Assembly: GCA_900770215.1 (NCBI GenBank)
Contig: CAAGJW010000100.1
Span: forward strand, 1-27,550
Direction: 5' to 3'
Source: Bacteroidales bacterium
GTDB lineage: Bacteria > Bacteroidota > Bacteroidia > Bacteroidales > Muribaculaceae
Length of the DNA stretch: 27,550 bases
The position numbers and the translations under genes are program-made. Of the stretch, positions 8,133-15,585 are shown one piece after another. Below the pieces are notes generated by a model that saw nothing but the letters and a program-made list of their open reading frames with translations, searched no databases and was not told the DNA's origin. Position 1 is the stretch's first letter. Every line of letters begins with the position of its first letter.

Positions 8133-9143
8133 ATGATAAGGTCAACAATCGACGGCAAGGTCATAGAGAGGCTGCGCAAGCTCGTTGAGGGCGCTCGGCA
8201 CATAGTGATCACGTGCCACGTGTCGCCCGACGGCGATGCAGTGGGGTCCACGCTTGGGCTGTGCCAGGTGCTGCGCAACATGGGCAAGGATGCACATGTG
8301 GTGATGCCCGACCGCATGCCGCGGGCGCTCGACTTTGTCGATGTGAAGCACGAGGTGGTGCCCTACAGCAAGTACAAGCTGCGCGGGCGCTTCTTGGTGC
8401 GTGAGGCCGACTTGATATTCTGCCTCGACTTCAACGTGCTGCGCCGCATCGACGAGCTGGGAGCCCTCATCGAGGAGTCGCGTGCACCGCGGGTGCTCAT
8501 CGACCACCACCTGGAGCCCGACGACTGCTTCGACGTGAAGATATCGCAAGAGCACGCCTCGTCGACGTGCGAGTTGGTGTACCGGGTAATCATGCAGCTG
8601 GGCTGGACGGCAGCCATCGACACCCAGGCCGCCTCGTGCCTCTATGTGGGCATCACGACCGACACGGGCAACCTCACCTATAGCAGCAACGACCCCGAGC
8701 TCTACGAGATTGTGGCCCAACTGTTGCGCCGCGGCATTGCCAAGGAGGAGCTCTACAACCTGGCGATGAACACCTACAGTGCCGACAGCCTGCGCCTGCA
8801 GGGCTATGCGCTCGACCAGAAGATGCAGCTCTATCCCGAGAAACACGCGGCCCTGATTGTGCTCACCCTCGACGAGCTGAAGCACTACGGCTACAAGAAG
8901 GGCGACACCGAGGGTCTGGTCAACAAGCCGCTGGCCATTCCAGGCATTGCGTTTTCCACATTCATTCGTGAAGACAAGGACAAAATCAAGGTATCGTGCC
9001 GCTCGCAGGGCGACCTCGACGTGAACGTGATATGCAAGCGCTACTTCGGGGGCGGCGGCCACAAGAACGCTGCCGGCGGCGACTCGCACGGCACTGTCGA
9101 CGAGGCACTCGACACCTACTTCAAGATACTCGAAACGTTGTGA
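8133..9143 (+). CDS. nrnA: DHH/DHHA1 phosphoesterase, NrnA-like oligoribonuclease/pAp phosphatase
   Basis: This 336-residue cytoplasmic enzyme has the DHH-family signature motifs. These are H29-x-x-P-D33-G-D35-A-x-G-S near the N-terminus, a CLDFN motif around residue 105, D124-H125-H126, and the C-terminal DHHA1 substrate-binding motif GGGGHKNAAGG starting at G306. The Asp and His residues bind two Mn ions. NrnA proteins degrade 2-5 nt RNA fragments (nanoRNA) and dephosphorylate 3'-phosphoadenosine 5'-phosphate from sulfate metabolism. The length fits the family (about 310-340). It is the promoter-proximal gene of a three-gene run, 27 bp before the DUF4827-like lipoprotein gene. Confidence 0.9.
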   Translation: MIRSTIDGKVIERLRKLVEGARHIVITCHVSPDGDAVGSTLGLCQVLRNMGKDAHVVMPDRMPRALDFVDVKHEVVPYSKYKLRGRFLVREADLIFCLDFNVLRRIDELGALIEESRAPRVLIDHHLEPDDCFDVKISQEHASSTCELVYRVIMQLGWTAAIDTQAASCLYVGITTDTGNLTYSSNDPELYEIVAQLLRRGIAKEELYNLAMNTYSADSLRLQGYALDQKMQLYPEKHAALIVLTLDELKHYGYKKGDTEGLVNKPLAIPGIAFSTFIREDKDKIKVSCRSQGDLDVNVICKRYFGGGGHKNAAGGDSHGTVDEALDTYFKILETL

Positions 9144-9170
9144 CACATAATAATATTAATATATAGAGAA

Positions 9171-9749
9171 ATGAGAACACTCCGATCGATTTCAATGCTG
9201 TGCATGATGGCGCTAGTGGCAGCAGGCTTTGCCTCGTGCAACAACAATGAAAGCTACAGCGACATGCTCAACGACGAGCGCCACGCCTGCAACGCCTTCC
9301 TCGCCAATTTTGAAATTGAGGATGTGCCTGCCGACACCGTCTTCAAGGTGGGCAGCGATGCGCCCTACTACAAGCTCGACCCCGACGGCAACGTCTACAT
9401 GCAGGTGCTCAAGGCGGGCGACCGCGTGGGCAACAAGGCACGCGACTCGCAGACGATATACTTTCGCTACACGCGCTACAACCTGAACACGTGGTACACG
9501 CAAGACGGCTTGTGGGTGGGCAGCGGCAATGCCGACGACATGAGCCAGACGGCCACCTACTTCCTTTACAACAACTACAGTCTCGAGACCTCGTCGCAGT
9601 GGGGCTATGCCATGCAGATGCCACTCAAGTACCTGGGCATCGATTGCGAGGTGAACCTGGTGGTGAAGTCGCAGTATGGCTGGACCGGCGAGATAAGCAG
9701 CGTGGTGCCCTACATGTACCACCTGCGCTACTTCAAGAGCCGCATATAA
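9171..9749 (+). CDS. DUF4827-like lipoprotein, function unknown
   Basis: This 192-residue protein has a lipoprotein signal peptide with lipobox FASC, so Cys23 would be lipidated and the protein anchored in the envelope. The mature part is rich in Tyr, Asp and aromatic residues. It resembles the DUF4827 family of Bacteroidota, which I recall as lying between a DHH phosphoesterase gene and glmM, as it does here. The segment around residues 75-150 (GDRVGNKARDSQT, then YFRYTRYNL) has alternating polarity that suggests a beta-rich fold. It is probably co-transcribed with nrnA (27-bp gap). No catalytic motif is visible and no biochemical role is known to me. Confidence 0.75.
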   Translation: MRTLRSISMLCMMALVAAGFASCNNNESYSDMLNDERHACNAFLANFEIEDVPADTVFKVGSDAPYYKLDPDGNVYMQVLKAGDRVGNKARDSQTIYFRYTRYNLNTWYTQDGLWVGSGNADDMSQTATYFLYNNYSLETSSQWGYAMQMPLKYLGIDCEVNLVVKSQYGWTGEISSVVPYMYHLRYFKSRI

Positions 9750-9851
9750 TGATGATGCCGGCGGCGGCGACACGGCCGTCACGGCTGCACGGCAAGCGGG
9801 AAAGAAGACTTTACATGAAGCAACTAAATATAATTAACTTACAGCAGTACA

Positions 9852-11243
9852 ATGTCATTAATTAAATCTATTTCTGGAATACGTGGCACCATAGGCGGCC
9901 ATGCTGGCGAGGGGCTCACGCCGCTCGACATCGTGAAGTTTACGAGCGCCTATGCCACATTCATTCGCCGCACCACCCAGCTCACGTCCAATGTGATCGT
10001 CGTGGGCCGCGACGCCCGCCTCTCGGGCCGCATGGTGCGCGACATCGTGGTAGGCACCCTGCAGGGCATGGGATTTGACGTGGTCGACATAGGCATGGCC
10101 ACCACGCCCACCACCGAACTGGCAGTGACCTGGGAGAAGGCCTGTGGCGGCATCATCCTCACCGCCAGCCACAATCCCAAGCAGTGGAATGCCCTCAAGC
10201 TCCTGAACGAAAAGGGCGAGTTCCTGACCGATGCTCAAGGCAAGGAGGTGCTGCGCATCGCCGAAGCCGAGGACTTTGACTATGCCGAGGTCGACCGTCT
10301 GGGCACCGTGGAGCACAACGACACCTGCCTGCGCCGCCACATCGATGCCGTGAAGGCCTTGAAGCTCGTCGACGTCGACGCCATCAAGCAGGCCGACTTC
10401 ACCGTGGCTGTCGATGCAGTCAACTCGGTGGGCGGTGTGGCCATTCCCAAGCTGCTCGAGGCACTGGGTGTGAAACATGTGGTGAAGCTCTTCTGCGACC
10501 CCACCGGCAACTTCGGACACACGCCCGAACCCATACCCGAGAACCTCACCGCCGTAAGCGACTACATGAAGCAGGGCAAGGCCGACGTGGCCTTTGTGGT
10601 CGACCCCGACGTCGACCGCCTGGCCATCGTGATGGAAAACGGAGAGTTCTTTGTCGAGGAATACACGCTCGTGGCTGTGGCCGACTATGTACTCTCGTGC
10701 ACCCCTGGCCCCACGGTGAGCAACCTGTCGTCGTCGCGCGCACTGCGCGACATCACCGAGCAGAAATATCATTGCCGCTACGAGGCATCGGCAGTGGGCG
10801 AGGTCAACGCCACCACACTCATGCGCAAGATAGGCGCAGTGATAGGCGGCGAGGGCAATGGCGGAGTCATCTATCCCGAGCTGCACTACGGCCGCGATGC
10901 CCTGGTGGGCGTGGCCCTGTTCCTCACCTTGCTGGCCAAGAGCGGCAAGACGGTGAGCGAGCTCAAGCGCACCTATCCGCAATACAGCATTGCCAAGACC
11001 AAGCTTCAGCTCACTCCCGAGATGGACGTAGATGCCATACTCAAGGCCGTGGAGAAGCACTATGCCGGCGAGAAGCTCACAACCATCGACGGCGTGAAGA
11101 TCGACTTCCCCGACAGCTGGGTGCACCTGCGCAAGAGCAACACCGAGCCCATCATTCGCATCTACAGCGAGGCTCACACTATGGAGCAAGCCGAGAAGCT
11201 GGGCAGCGACGTGAAGCACATTGTGCAGTCGCTGTGCAAGTAG
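9852..11243 (+). CDS. glmM: Phosphoglucosamine mutase (alpha-D-phosphohexomutase family)
   Basis: This 463-residue cytoplasmic mutase is predicted to interconvert glucosamine-6-phosphate and glucosamine-1-phosphate, the step feeding UDP-GlcNAc for peptidoglycan and lipopolysaccharide. All four family landmarks are present. The phosphoserine loop TASHNP has catalytic Ser106. The Mg-binding loop D251-P-D253-V-D255-R is followed by a sugar-binding loop with GGEGNGG around residue 333. The C-terminal phosphate-binding loop begins at R427 and reads RKSNTEPIIRIY. The N-terminus ISGIRGTIGG is also typical. The SNTEP form is shared with Bacteroidota and archaeal mutases, and phosphomannomutase activity cannot be excluded. 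It follows the DUF4827-like gene by 102 bp with no promoter seen, so it is probably the last gene of that run. Confidence 0.88.
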   Translation: MSLIKSISGIRGTIGGHAGEGLTPLDIVKFTSAYATFIRRTTQLTSNVIVVGRDARLSGRMVRDIVVGTLQGMGFDVVDIGMATTPTTELAVTWEKACGGIILTASHNPKQWNALKLLNEKGEFLTDAQGKEVLRIAEAEDFDYAEVDRLGTVEHNDTCLRRHIDAVKALKLVDVDAIKQADFTVAVDAVNSVGGVAIPKLLEALGVKHVVKLFCDPTGNFGHTPEPIPENLTAVSDYMKQGKADVAFVVDPDVDRLAIVMENGEFFVEEYTLVAVADYVLSCTPGPTVSNLSSSRALRDITEQKYHCRYEASAVGEVNATTLMRKIGAVIGGEGNGGVIYPELHYGRDALVGVALFLTLLAKSGKTVSELKRTYPQYSIAKTKLQLTPEMDVDAILKAVEKHYAGEKLTTIDGVKIDFPDSWVHLRKSNTEPIIRIYSEAHTMEQAEKLGSDVKHIVQSLCK

Positions 11244-11304
11244 GCGCCAGTGCCGCACTGCCCCGTTGCGCGTGCACACTATAGCAGCAATATTGCATAA
11301 TATC

Positions 11305-11358
11305 ACTCCAGACACACATCCCGCCACTGCGCACGTGCGTGCCTGGAGTTTTCTTTTT
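11305..11358 (+). terminator. Intrinsic terminator after glmM
   Basis: ACTCCAG (11305-11311) pairs with CTGGAGT (11343-11349), followed by TTTCTTTTT. The loop contains a perfect 10-bp palindrome, CGCACGTGCG (11330-11339), which may form an inner hairpin. Confidence 0.7.
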
Positions 11359-11457
11359 CCCCAAGCCCAGGGGCGCTGAGGCTGCACATCATGTGCCACA
11401 TGTGGCAAAATGGGCATAAAGTGCCCCGCGACGTGGAATTTTGTAAAAAATTATTGT

Positions 11458-11465
11458 TACTTTTG
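11458..11465 (+). promoter_or_regulatory. Probable -7 element for the peptidoglycan-peptide cassette
   Basis: TACTTTTG matches TAnnTTTG and lies 23 bp before the start codon at 11489. A TTTG at 11440-11443 is only 14 bp upstream, which is too close for a normal -33 box. The promoter is plausible but incomplete. Confidence 0.5.
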
Positions 11466-11488
11466 TAAACCAACAAAAACCATAGTAG

Positions 11489-12919
11489 ATGACTACAAGA
11501 CTTATCCTACTGGGCCTGGCCTGTGCCGCCATGGCCACGATGGCCCAGGCTGGCAACGACTGGCGCGCCCAGGTCGACCGGCTCATCGACCAGGGCGAGT
11601 TTACCCGTGCCGAGCGCGTGATGCAGCAGCTGCCCGGCAAGGTGCGCAAGCAGCAGGCTGTGACCATCGACTCGCTGAGCCAAATCATGGAGCGCATAGG
11701 CAAAGACTTCAACATGACTCCCGAGCAGGGCGTGAAGGCGATACGCGACAAGTACCCACAAGCCACCGACGAGCAGATTGACCGCTGGAAACAGAGCCGC
11801 GCCCTCGAGGTGATGCGCATCGACGGGCAGGAACGGTGGTTCCGCAAGAGCGTGCGCAACCTGTGGCTGCTGGGCGACGAGTTTAAAGAACAAAACCGCC
11901 GCAGCAACGATGCCGAGGCCGATGGCTATCTCAACATCTTCCGCGAGGCCATGGCCACGCAGCCCGATGCCAACGGTGTGCGCGACTGGCGCCACGTCAA
12001 CATCACTTTCACGCTCGACGTCAATGCCGATGCCGTGCCTGCCGGCGAGACGCTACGCGTGTGGATGCCCTTCCCCTACGAGAATCTGCGCCAGCGCAAC
12101 ATCAAGCTCGAGAGCAGCAACCGCCCCGTGACCTACAGTCAGGGCAGCAAGCACCACACGGTGTATATGGAGGCCCAGGCCGAGAAGGGCAAGCCCACCC
12201 ACTTTGAGTACACCTTCGGCTACGATGTGGGCGAGCGCCATCTGTGCCAGCAAGACCTCGTGGCCCTGGTGCAGCCCTACCGGCACGATGCCCAATATGC
12301 ACGCTACACCTCGAGCGAGGGCCCGCACATTGTGGTCACCGACAGCATGCGAGAGCTGGCCGAGGACATTGTGGGCGATCTCGACGAAAACCCCGTGATT
12401 GCCGCTTCGCGCATCTACCACTGGATAGCTCAGCGTTTTCCCTGGGCCGGAGCCCGCGAGTACAGCACGCTGCGCAACATTCCCGAGTATGTGCTGCTCA
12501 ACAAGCACGGCGACTGCGGCCAGGTGACTTTGCTCTACATCACGCTGTGCCGTGCCATAGGCATCCCGGCACGCTGGGAGAGCGGCTACATGCTTCACCC
12601 CGGCGAGGTCAACTTCCACGACTGGGGCGAGACCTACTTTGAAGGCGTGGGCTGGGTGCCCACCGACGAGTCGTTTGGCCGCTCGGTCGAGGGCACAGTG
12701 CTCAACGACTACTATGCCACCGGTATCGACCTCTACCGCCTGGCCTCCAACGAGGGCATAGGCGACAAGCTGAGTCCGGCCAAGAAATACATTCGCAGCG
12801 AGACGGTCGACTTCCAGGCCGGCGAGGTGGAGTGGCGCAAAGGCAATCTCTACAACGACACCTGGCGCTCGCACCTGCAAGTGAACAGCATTGTTCCAAT
12901 TAAAAAGAAAACCAACTGA
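11489..12919 (+). CDS. Exported transglutaminase-like cysteine protein
   Basis: This 476-residue protein has a signal peptide (hydrophobic to about residue 20, AQA cleavage site), then a helical N-terminal region (about 25-150), a beta-rich domain (about 165-240) and a transglutaminase-like core. The catalytic triad is visible as Cys343 (KHGDCGQ), His377 (NFHDWGE) and Asp393 (WVPTDES). In bacteria this fold more often cleaves or rearranges peptides than cross-links proteins. It begins a three-gene cassette, with 29 bp to an NlpC/P60 gene and then a dipeptide epimerase gene. The context suggests a role in trimming peptidoglycan-derived peptides, but substrate and reaction are inferred only from that context. 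Confidence 0.85.
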   Translation: MTTRLILLGLACAAMATMAQAGNDWRAQVDRLIDQGEFTRAERVMQQLPGKVRKQQAVTIDSLSQIMERIGKDFNMTPEQGVKAIRDKYPQATDEQIDRWKQSRALEVMRIDGQERWFRKSVRNLWLLGDEFKEQNRRSNDAEADGYLNIFREAMATQPDANGVRDWRHVNITFTLDVNADAVPAGETLRVWMPFPYENLRQRNIKLESSNRPVTYSQGSKHHTVYMEAQAEKGKPTHFEYTFGYDVGERHLCQQDLVALVQPYRHDAQYARYTSSEGPHIVVTDSMRELAEDIVGDLDENPVIAASRIYHWIAQRFPWAGAREYSTLRNIPEYVLLNKHGDCGQVTLLYITLCRAIGIPARWESGYMLHPGEVNFHDWGETYFEGVGWVPTDESFGRSVEGTVLNDYYATGIDLYRLASNEGIGDKLSPAKKYIRSETVDFQAGEVEWRKGNLYNDTWRSHLQVNSIVPIKKKTN

Positions 12920-12948
12920 TTAAAAGAAAAAAAACAGAATAGACTGAA

Positions 12949-14103
12949 TTGATGAAAAAAGTAATTAAAATTGTTTTGGCCCTCGTGCTGGCAGCCTCCA
13001 GCCTGGGCGCAACGGCAGCCAGCGATGCCACGGCAGTGCTGGCCGGCTTGAAGCAACGCATCGCCCGCGACGGTCGCACCGCCGTGTGGGACGTGAACAC
13101 CACCACCCAAGACGGGCAGCTCGTGGTGTGGGGCACAGTGGGAACCCAAGAGCAAAAAGACGCTGTGACCAAGGAGCTCAACAACAACGGATTCTCGGGC
13201 TGCGACAACCGCCTCATCGTGCTTGAGAACACTGTCGACCCCGGCAAGCGCTGGGCCCTGGTCAAGCTCTCGATAGCCTCGTGCCGTGTCGAGGGCCGTC
13301 ATGCAGCCGAGATGGCCACCCAAGCTATCATGGGCACGCCGGTGAAAGTGATACAGCTCACCGACGAGTGGGCCCGCATCGTCACCCCCGACGGCTATAT
13401 TTCCTATGTGCCACAAAGCTCCATCACCTTTATGACTGCCGAGCAGCTGCAGGCCTGGCGCAAGGCCACGCGCTACATCGTCACCACCTACGACTCCCGC
13501 CTCGTGACCGAGCCCAAGGGCGACATGACCGTGAGCGACCTGGTGCTGGGCAACATCCTTGAGTACAAGGGCAAAAAAGGCAAGTGGCTGCTGCTCGCCA
13601 CCCCCGACGGCCGCCAGGGCTATGTGCCACAGGCCGATGTGCAGGAGCTCTCGCAGTGGGCACAGCAGCCCTTCAGCGCCCAGCTCGTGGAGTCGACCGC
13701 CCGCCGCATGATGGGTTCGAGCTACCTGTGGGGCGGCACCTCGACCAAGGTCACCGATTGCTCGGGACTGGCCAAGGTGAGCTACTTTGCCTGCGGCATC
13801 ATCTTGCAGCGCGATGCCTCGCAGCAGGCCCTCACAGGCATGAAAATCGCCGGCACCGACTGGCGCCAGTGCAAGCTGGGCGACCTACTCTTCTTCGGCA
13901 ACAACGCTACCGGCCGCGTCACCCATGTGGGCATCTATCTGCACGACGGCTACTATATACACTGTTCGGGACAGGTGAAAATCAACAATCTCGACCCTGC
14001 CGACCCGTCCTATCTCTACGACCCCATCTCGTGCAGCCGCATCGAGGGGCAAGAGGGCACCACCGGCATCACACTGGTGCGCAACCACCCCTGGTATTTC
14101 TAA
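12949..14103 (+). CDS. Exported SH3/NlpC-P60 peptidase (cell-wall peptide endopeptidase)
   Basis: This 384-residue protein has a signal peptide to about residue 24. A small N-terminal domain follows (about 25-100, with a BON-like segment DGQLVVWGTVGT), then two SH3b-like domains (about 105-165 and 176-236, each ending in a GYxxYVPQ or GYVPQ strand), and a C40 NlpC/P60 domain. The catalytic residues are Cys271 in TDCSGL, His326 in THVGIY and His338 in YIHCSG. Such enzymes cut the gamma-D-Glu to diamino-acid bond in stem peptides, releasing L-Ala-D-Glu. Structures of related Bacteroides proteins with tandem SH3 domains have been described as dipeptidyl-peptidase VI-like. Its position just before a dipeptide epimerase gene fits exactly, because the released dipeptide is the epimerase substrate. 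Confidence 0.9.
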   Translation: MMKKVIKIVLALVLAASSLGATAASDATAVLAGLKQRIARDGRTAVWDVNTTTQDGQLVVWGTVGTQEQKDAVTKELNNNGFSGCDNRLIVLENTVDPGKRWALVKLSIASCRVEGRHAAEMATQAIMGTPVKVIQLTDEWARIVTPDGYISYVPQSSITFMTAEQLQAWRKATRYIVTTYDSRLVTEPKGDMTVSDLVLGNILEYKGKKGKWLLLATPDGRQGYVPQADVQELSQWAQQPFSAQLVESTARRMMGSSYLWGGTSTKVTDCSGLAKVSYFACGIILQRDASQQALTGMKIAGTDWRQCKLGDLLFFGNNATGRVTHVGIYLHDGYYIHCSGQVKINNLDPADPSYLYDPISCSRIEGQEGTTGITLVRNHPWYF

Positions 14104-14157
14104 CTCAACACAACCGAAACCTATATTCTCAACACAGCATAATAATATAAGAAAAAT

Positions 14158-15300
14158 ATGATAAACCGCAGAAAATTTATCATGGGCGCAGGCTTGAGCC
14201 TGGTGGCAGCCACGTCGCCCATCTCGCTCTCGGCCGCAGGCAGCGCCACGCGCAAGGTGGCCAAGAGCGGACACCTGAAACTCTCGTTTGCCCCCTACGA
14301 GCTCAAGCTGCGTCACGCCTTCAACCTGGCGCGCTACAGCCGCACCACCACCCCCGATGTGCAGGTGCAACTCGAGTATGACGGCATTGTGGGCTACGGC
14401 GAGTGCTCCATGCCCCCCTATCTGGGCGAGAGCGTGGAGAGCGTGACCAAGTTTCTGAGCAAGCTCGATCTGGGCCAGTTTACCGACCCCTTCCAGATGG
14501 AAGACATCCTAGCCTATGTCGACAGCGTGGAGCCGGGCAACCGTGCCGCCAAGGCCGGCGTCGACATCGCCCTCCACGACCTGCTGGGCAAAATCATGGG
14601 CCAGCCTTGGTACAAAATATGGGGTCTCAACCCCTCTAAGACGCCCAACACGAGCTTCACCATAGGCATCGACACCGAGGAGGTAGTGCGCCAGAAGGTG
14701 CGCGAGGCTGCGCCCTACAAGGTGATAAAGGTGAAAATGGGCCTCGACAAGGACCAGCAGGCCATCGACATCATACGCGAAATGATGCCCGACGTGCCCA
14801 TCTGCGTCGACGTGAACCAGGGGTGGAAGGACAAGCAGCACGCCCTCGACATGTGCTACTGGCTCAAGGAGCGCAACTGCCTCTTTGTGGAGCAGCCCTT
14901 CGACAAGACGTGGAACGACGAGACGGCATGGCTGCGCGAGCGCTCGCCGCTGCCCATCATCGCCGACGAGGCCTTCCAGCGCATAGGCGACATCAACAAG
15001 CTGCACGGCATATACGACGGCATCAACATCAAGCTCATGAAGAGCACGGGCATGAACGAGGCCTACAAGATGGTGGTGCTGGCTCGCGCCCTGGGCATGA
15101 AAATCATGGTGGGCTGCATGACCGAGACCTCGTGTGCCGTGACCGCTGCTGCCAACCTGGCACCGCTCGTCGACTGGGCCGACCTCGACGGCAACCTGCT
15201 CATTGCCAACGACCGCTTCACGGGCATGACCGTAGAGAAAGGCAAGGTCACCCTTCACGACATTCCAGGCATTGGCGTCAAGCTCCTGGCCGGGAAATAA
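14158..15300 (+). CDS. Dipeptide epimerase, enolase superfamily (L-Ala-D/L-Glu type), with export signal
   Basis: This 380-residue enzyme belongs to the muconate-lactonising subgroup of the enolase superfamily. Visible active-site residues are the KxK pair K191 and K193 on one face, metal ligands D218, E245 and D270, and K292 (IKLMK) on the other. A DxD pair (D342, D344) lies where dipeptide epimerases bind the substrate amino group. It would invert the alpha carbon of the second residue of a dipeptide such as L-Ala-D-Glu from murein. The N-terminus MINRRKFIMG followed by a hydrophobic stretch and SAAG looks like a twin-arginine (Tat) signal, so the folded enzyme may be exported. Classical YkfB and YcjG are cytoplasmic. 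It is the last gene of the cassette, 54 bp after the NlpC/P60 gene. Confidence 0.88.
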   Translation: MINRRKFIMGAGLSLVAATSPISLSAAGSATRKVAKSGHLKLSFAPYELKLRHAFNLARYSRTTTPDVQVQLEYDGIVGYGECSMPPYLGESVESVTKFLSKLDLGQFTDPFQMEDILAYVDSVEPGNRAAKAGVDIALHDLLGKIMGQPWYKIWGLNPSKTPNTSFTIGIDTEEVVRQKVREAAPYKVIKVKMGLDKDQQAIDIIREMMPDVPICVDVNQGWKDKQHALDMCYWLKERNCLFVEQPFDKTWNDETAWLRERSPLPIIADEAFQRIGDINKLHGIYDGINIKLMKSTGMNEAYKMVVLARALGMKIMVGCMTETSCAVTAAANLAPLVDWADLDGNLLIANDRFTGMTVEKGKVTLHDIPGIGVKLLAGK

Positions 15301-15333
15301 CCTGCCTGGCAGCAACTGCAAAGCCATATACTG

Positions 15334-15367
15334 CGAGGGGAGACTCCATTGAGCCTCCCCTCGTTTT
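15334..15367 (+). terminator. Intrinsic terminator of the peptidoglycan-peptide cassette
   Basis: CGAGGGGAG (15334-15342) pairs perfectly with CTCCCCTCG (15355-15363), with a 12-base loop and TTTT directly after. It is a strong stem with a short T tract, 34 bp after the epimerase stop codon. Confidence 0.8.
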
Positions 15368-15494
15368 CGTCATAGCCATCGGTGCCATAGCCCCGTCACG
15401 GCGCAGGGAAAAATAGTGAGACGTGACATCAATGTCAACGCAATATCAATAATACGAATAAACGTAGCAAAATCTTAAAAATAATTTATAAACT

Positions 15495-15526
15495 ATTGCT
15501 TTTATTTGTACAAAAGCGTAAATTTG
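15495..15526 (+). promoter_or_regulatory. Promoter of the giant GLUG-repeat protein gene
   Basis: TAAATTTG at 15519-15526 matches the -7 consensus. ATTG at 15495-15498 lies 20 bp upstream as a partial -33 element. The predicted 5' leader is about 50 bases and AT-rich. A short dyad (TGACAT, 2 bases, ATGTCA) lies further upstream at 15424-15437. Confidence 0.6.
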
Positions 15527-15585
15527 TAGCGTTTTGAAGAATTTTACTTATAAATGTCCTTTATTAATCAATCAATCTAAAGCTT

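Noticed and set aside
8142..9146. 334-codon minus-strand open frame over nrnA
   Set aside because: It mirrors the DHH phosphoesterase almost base for base and has the same low-information composition. The plus-strand frame has every family motif.
9858..11417. 519-codon minus-strand open frame over glmM
   Set aside because: It is an antisense shadow produced by GC-rich codon bias. The composition is His/Val/Gly/Ala-rich with no motif, while the plus strand encodes a complete phosphohexomutase with all active-site loops.
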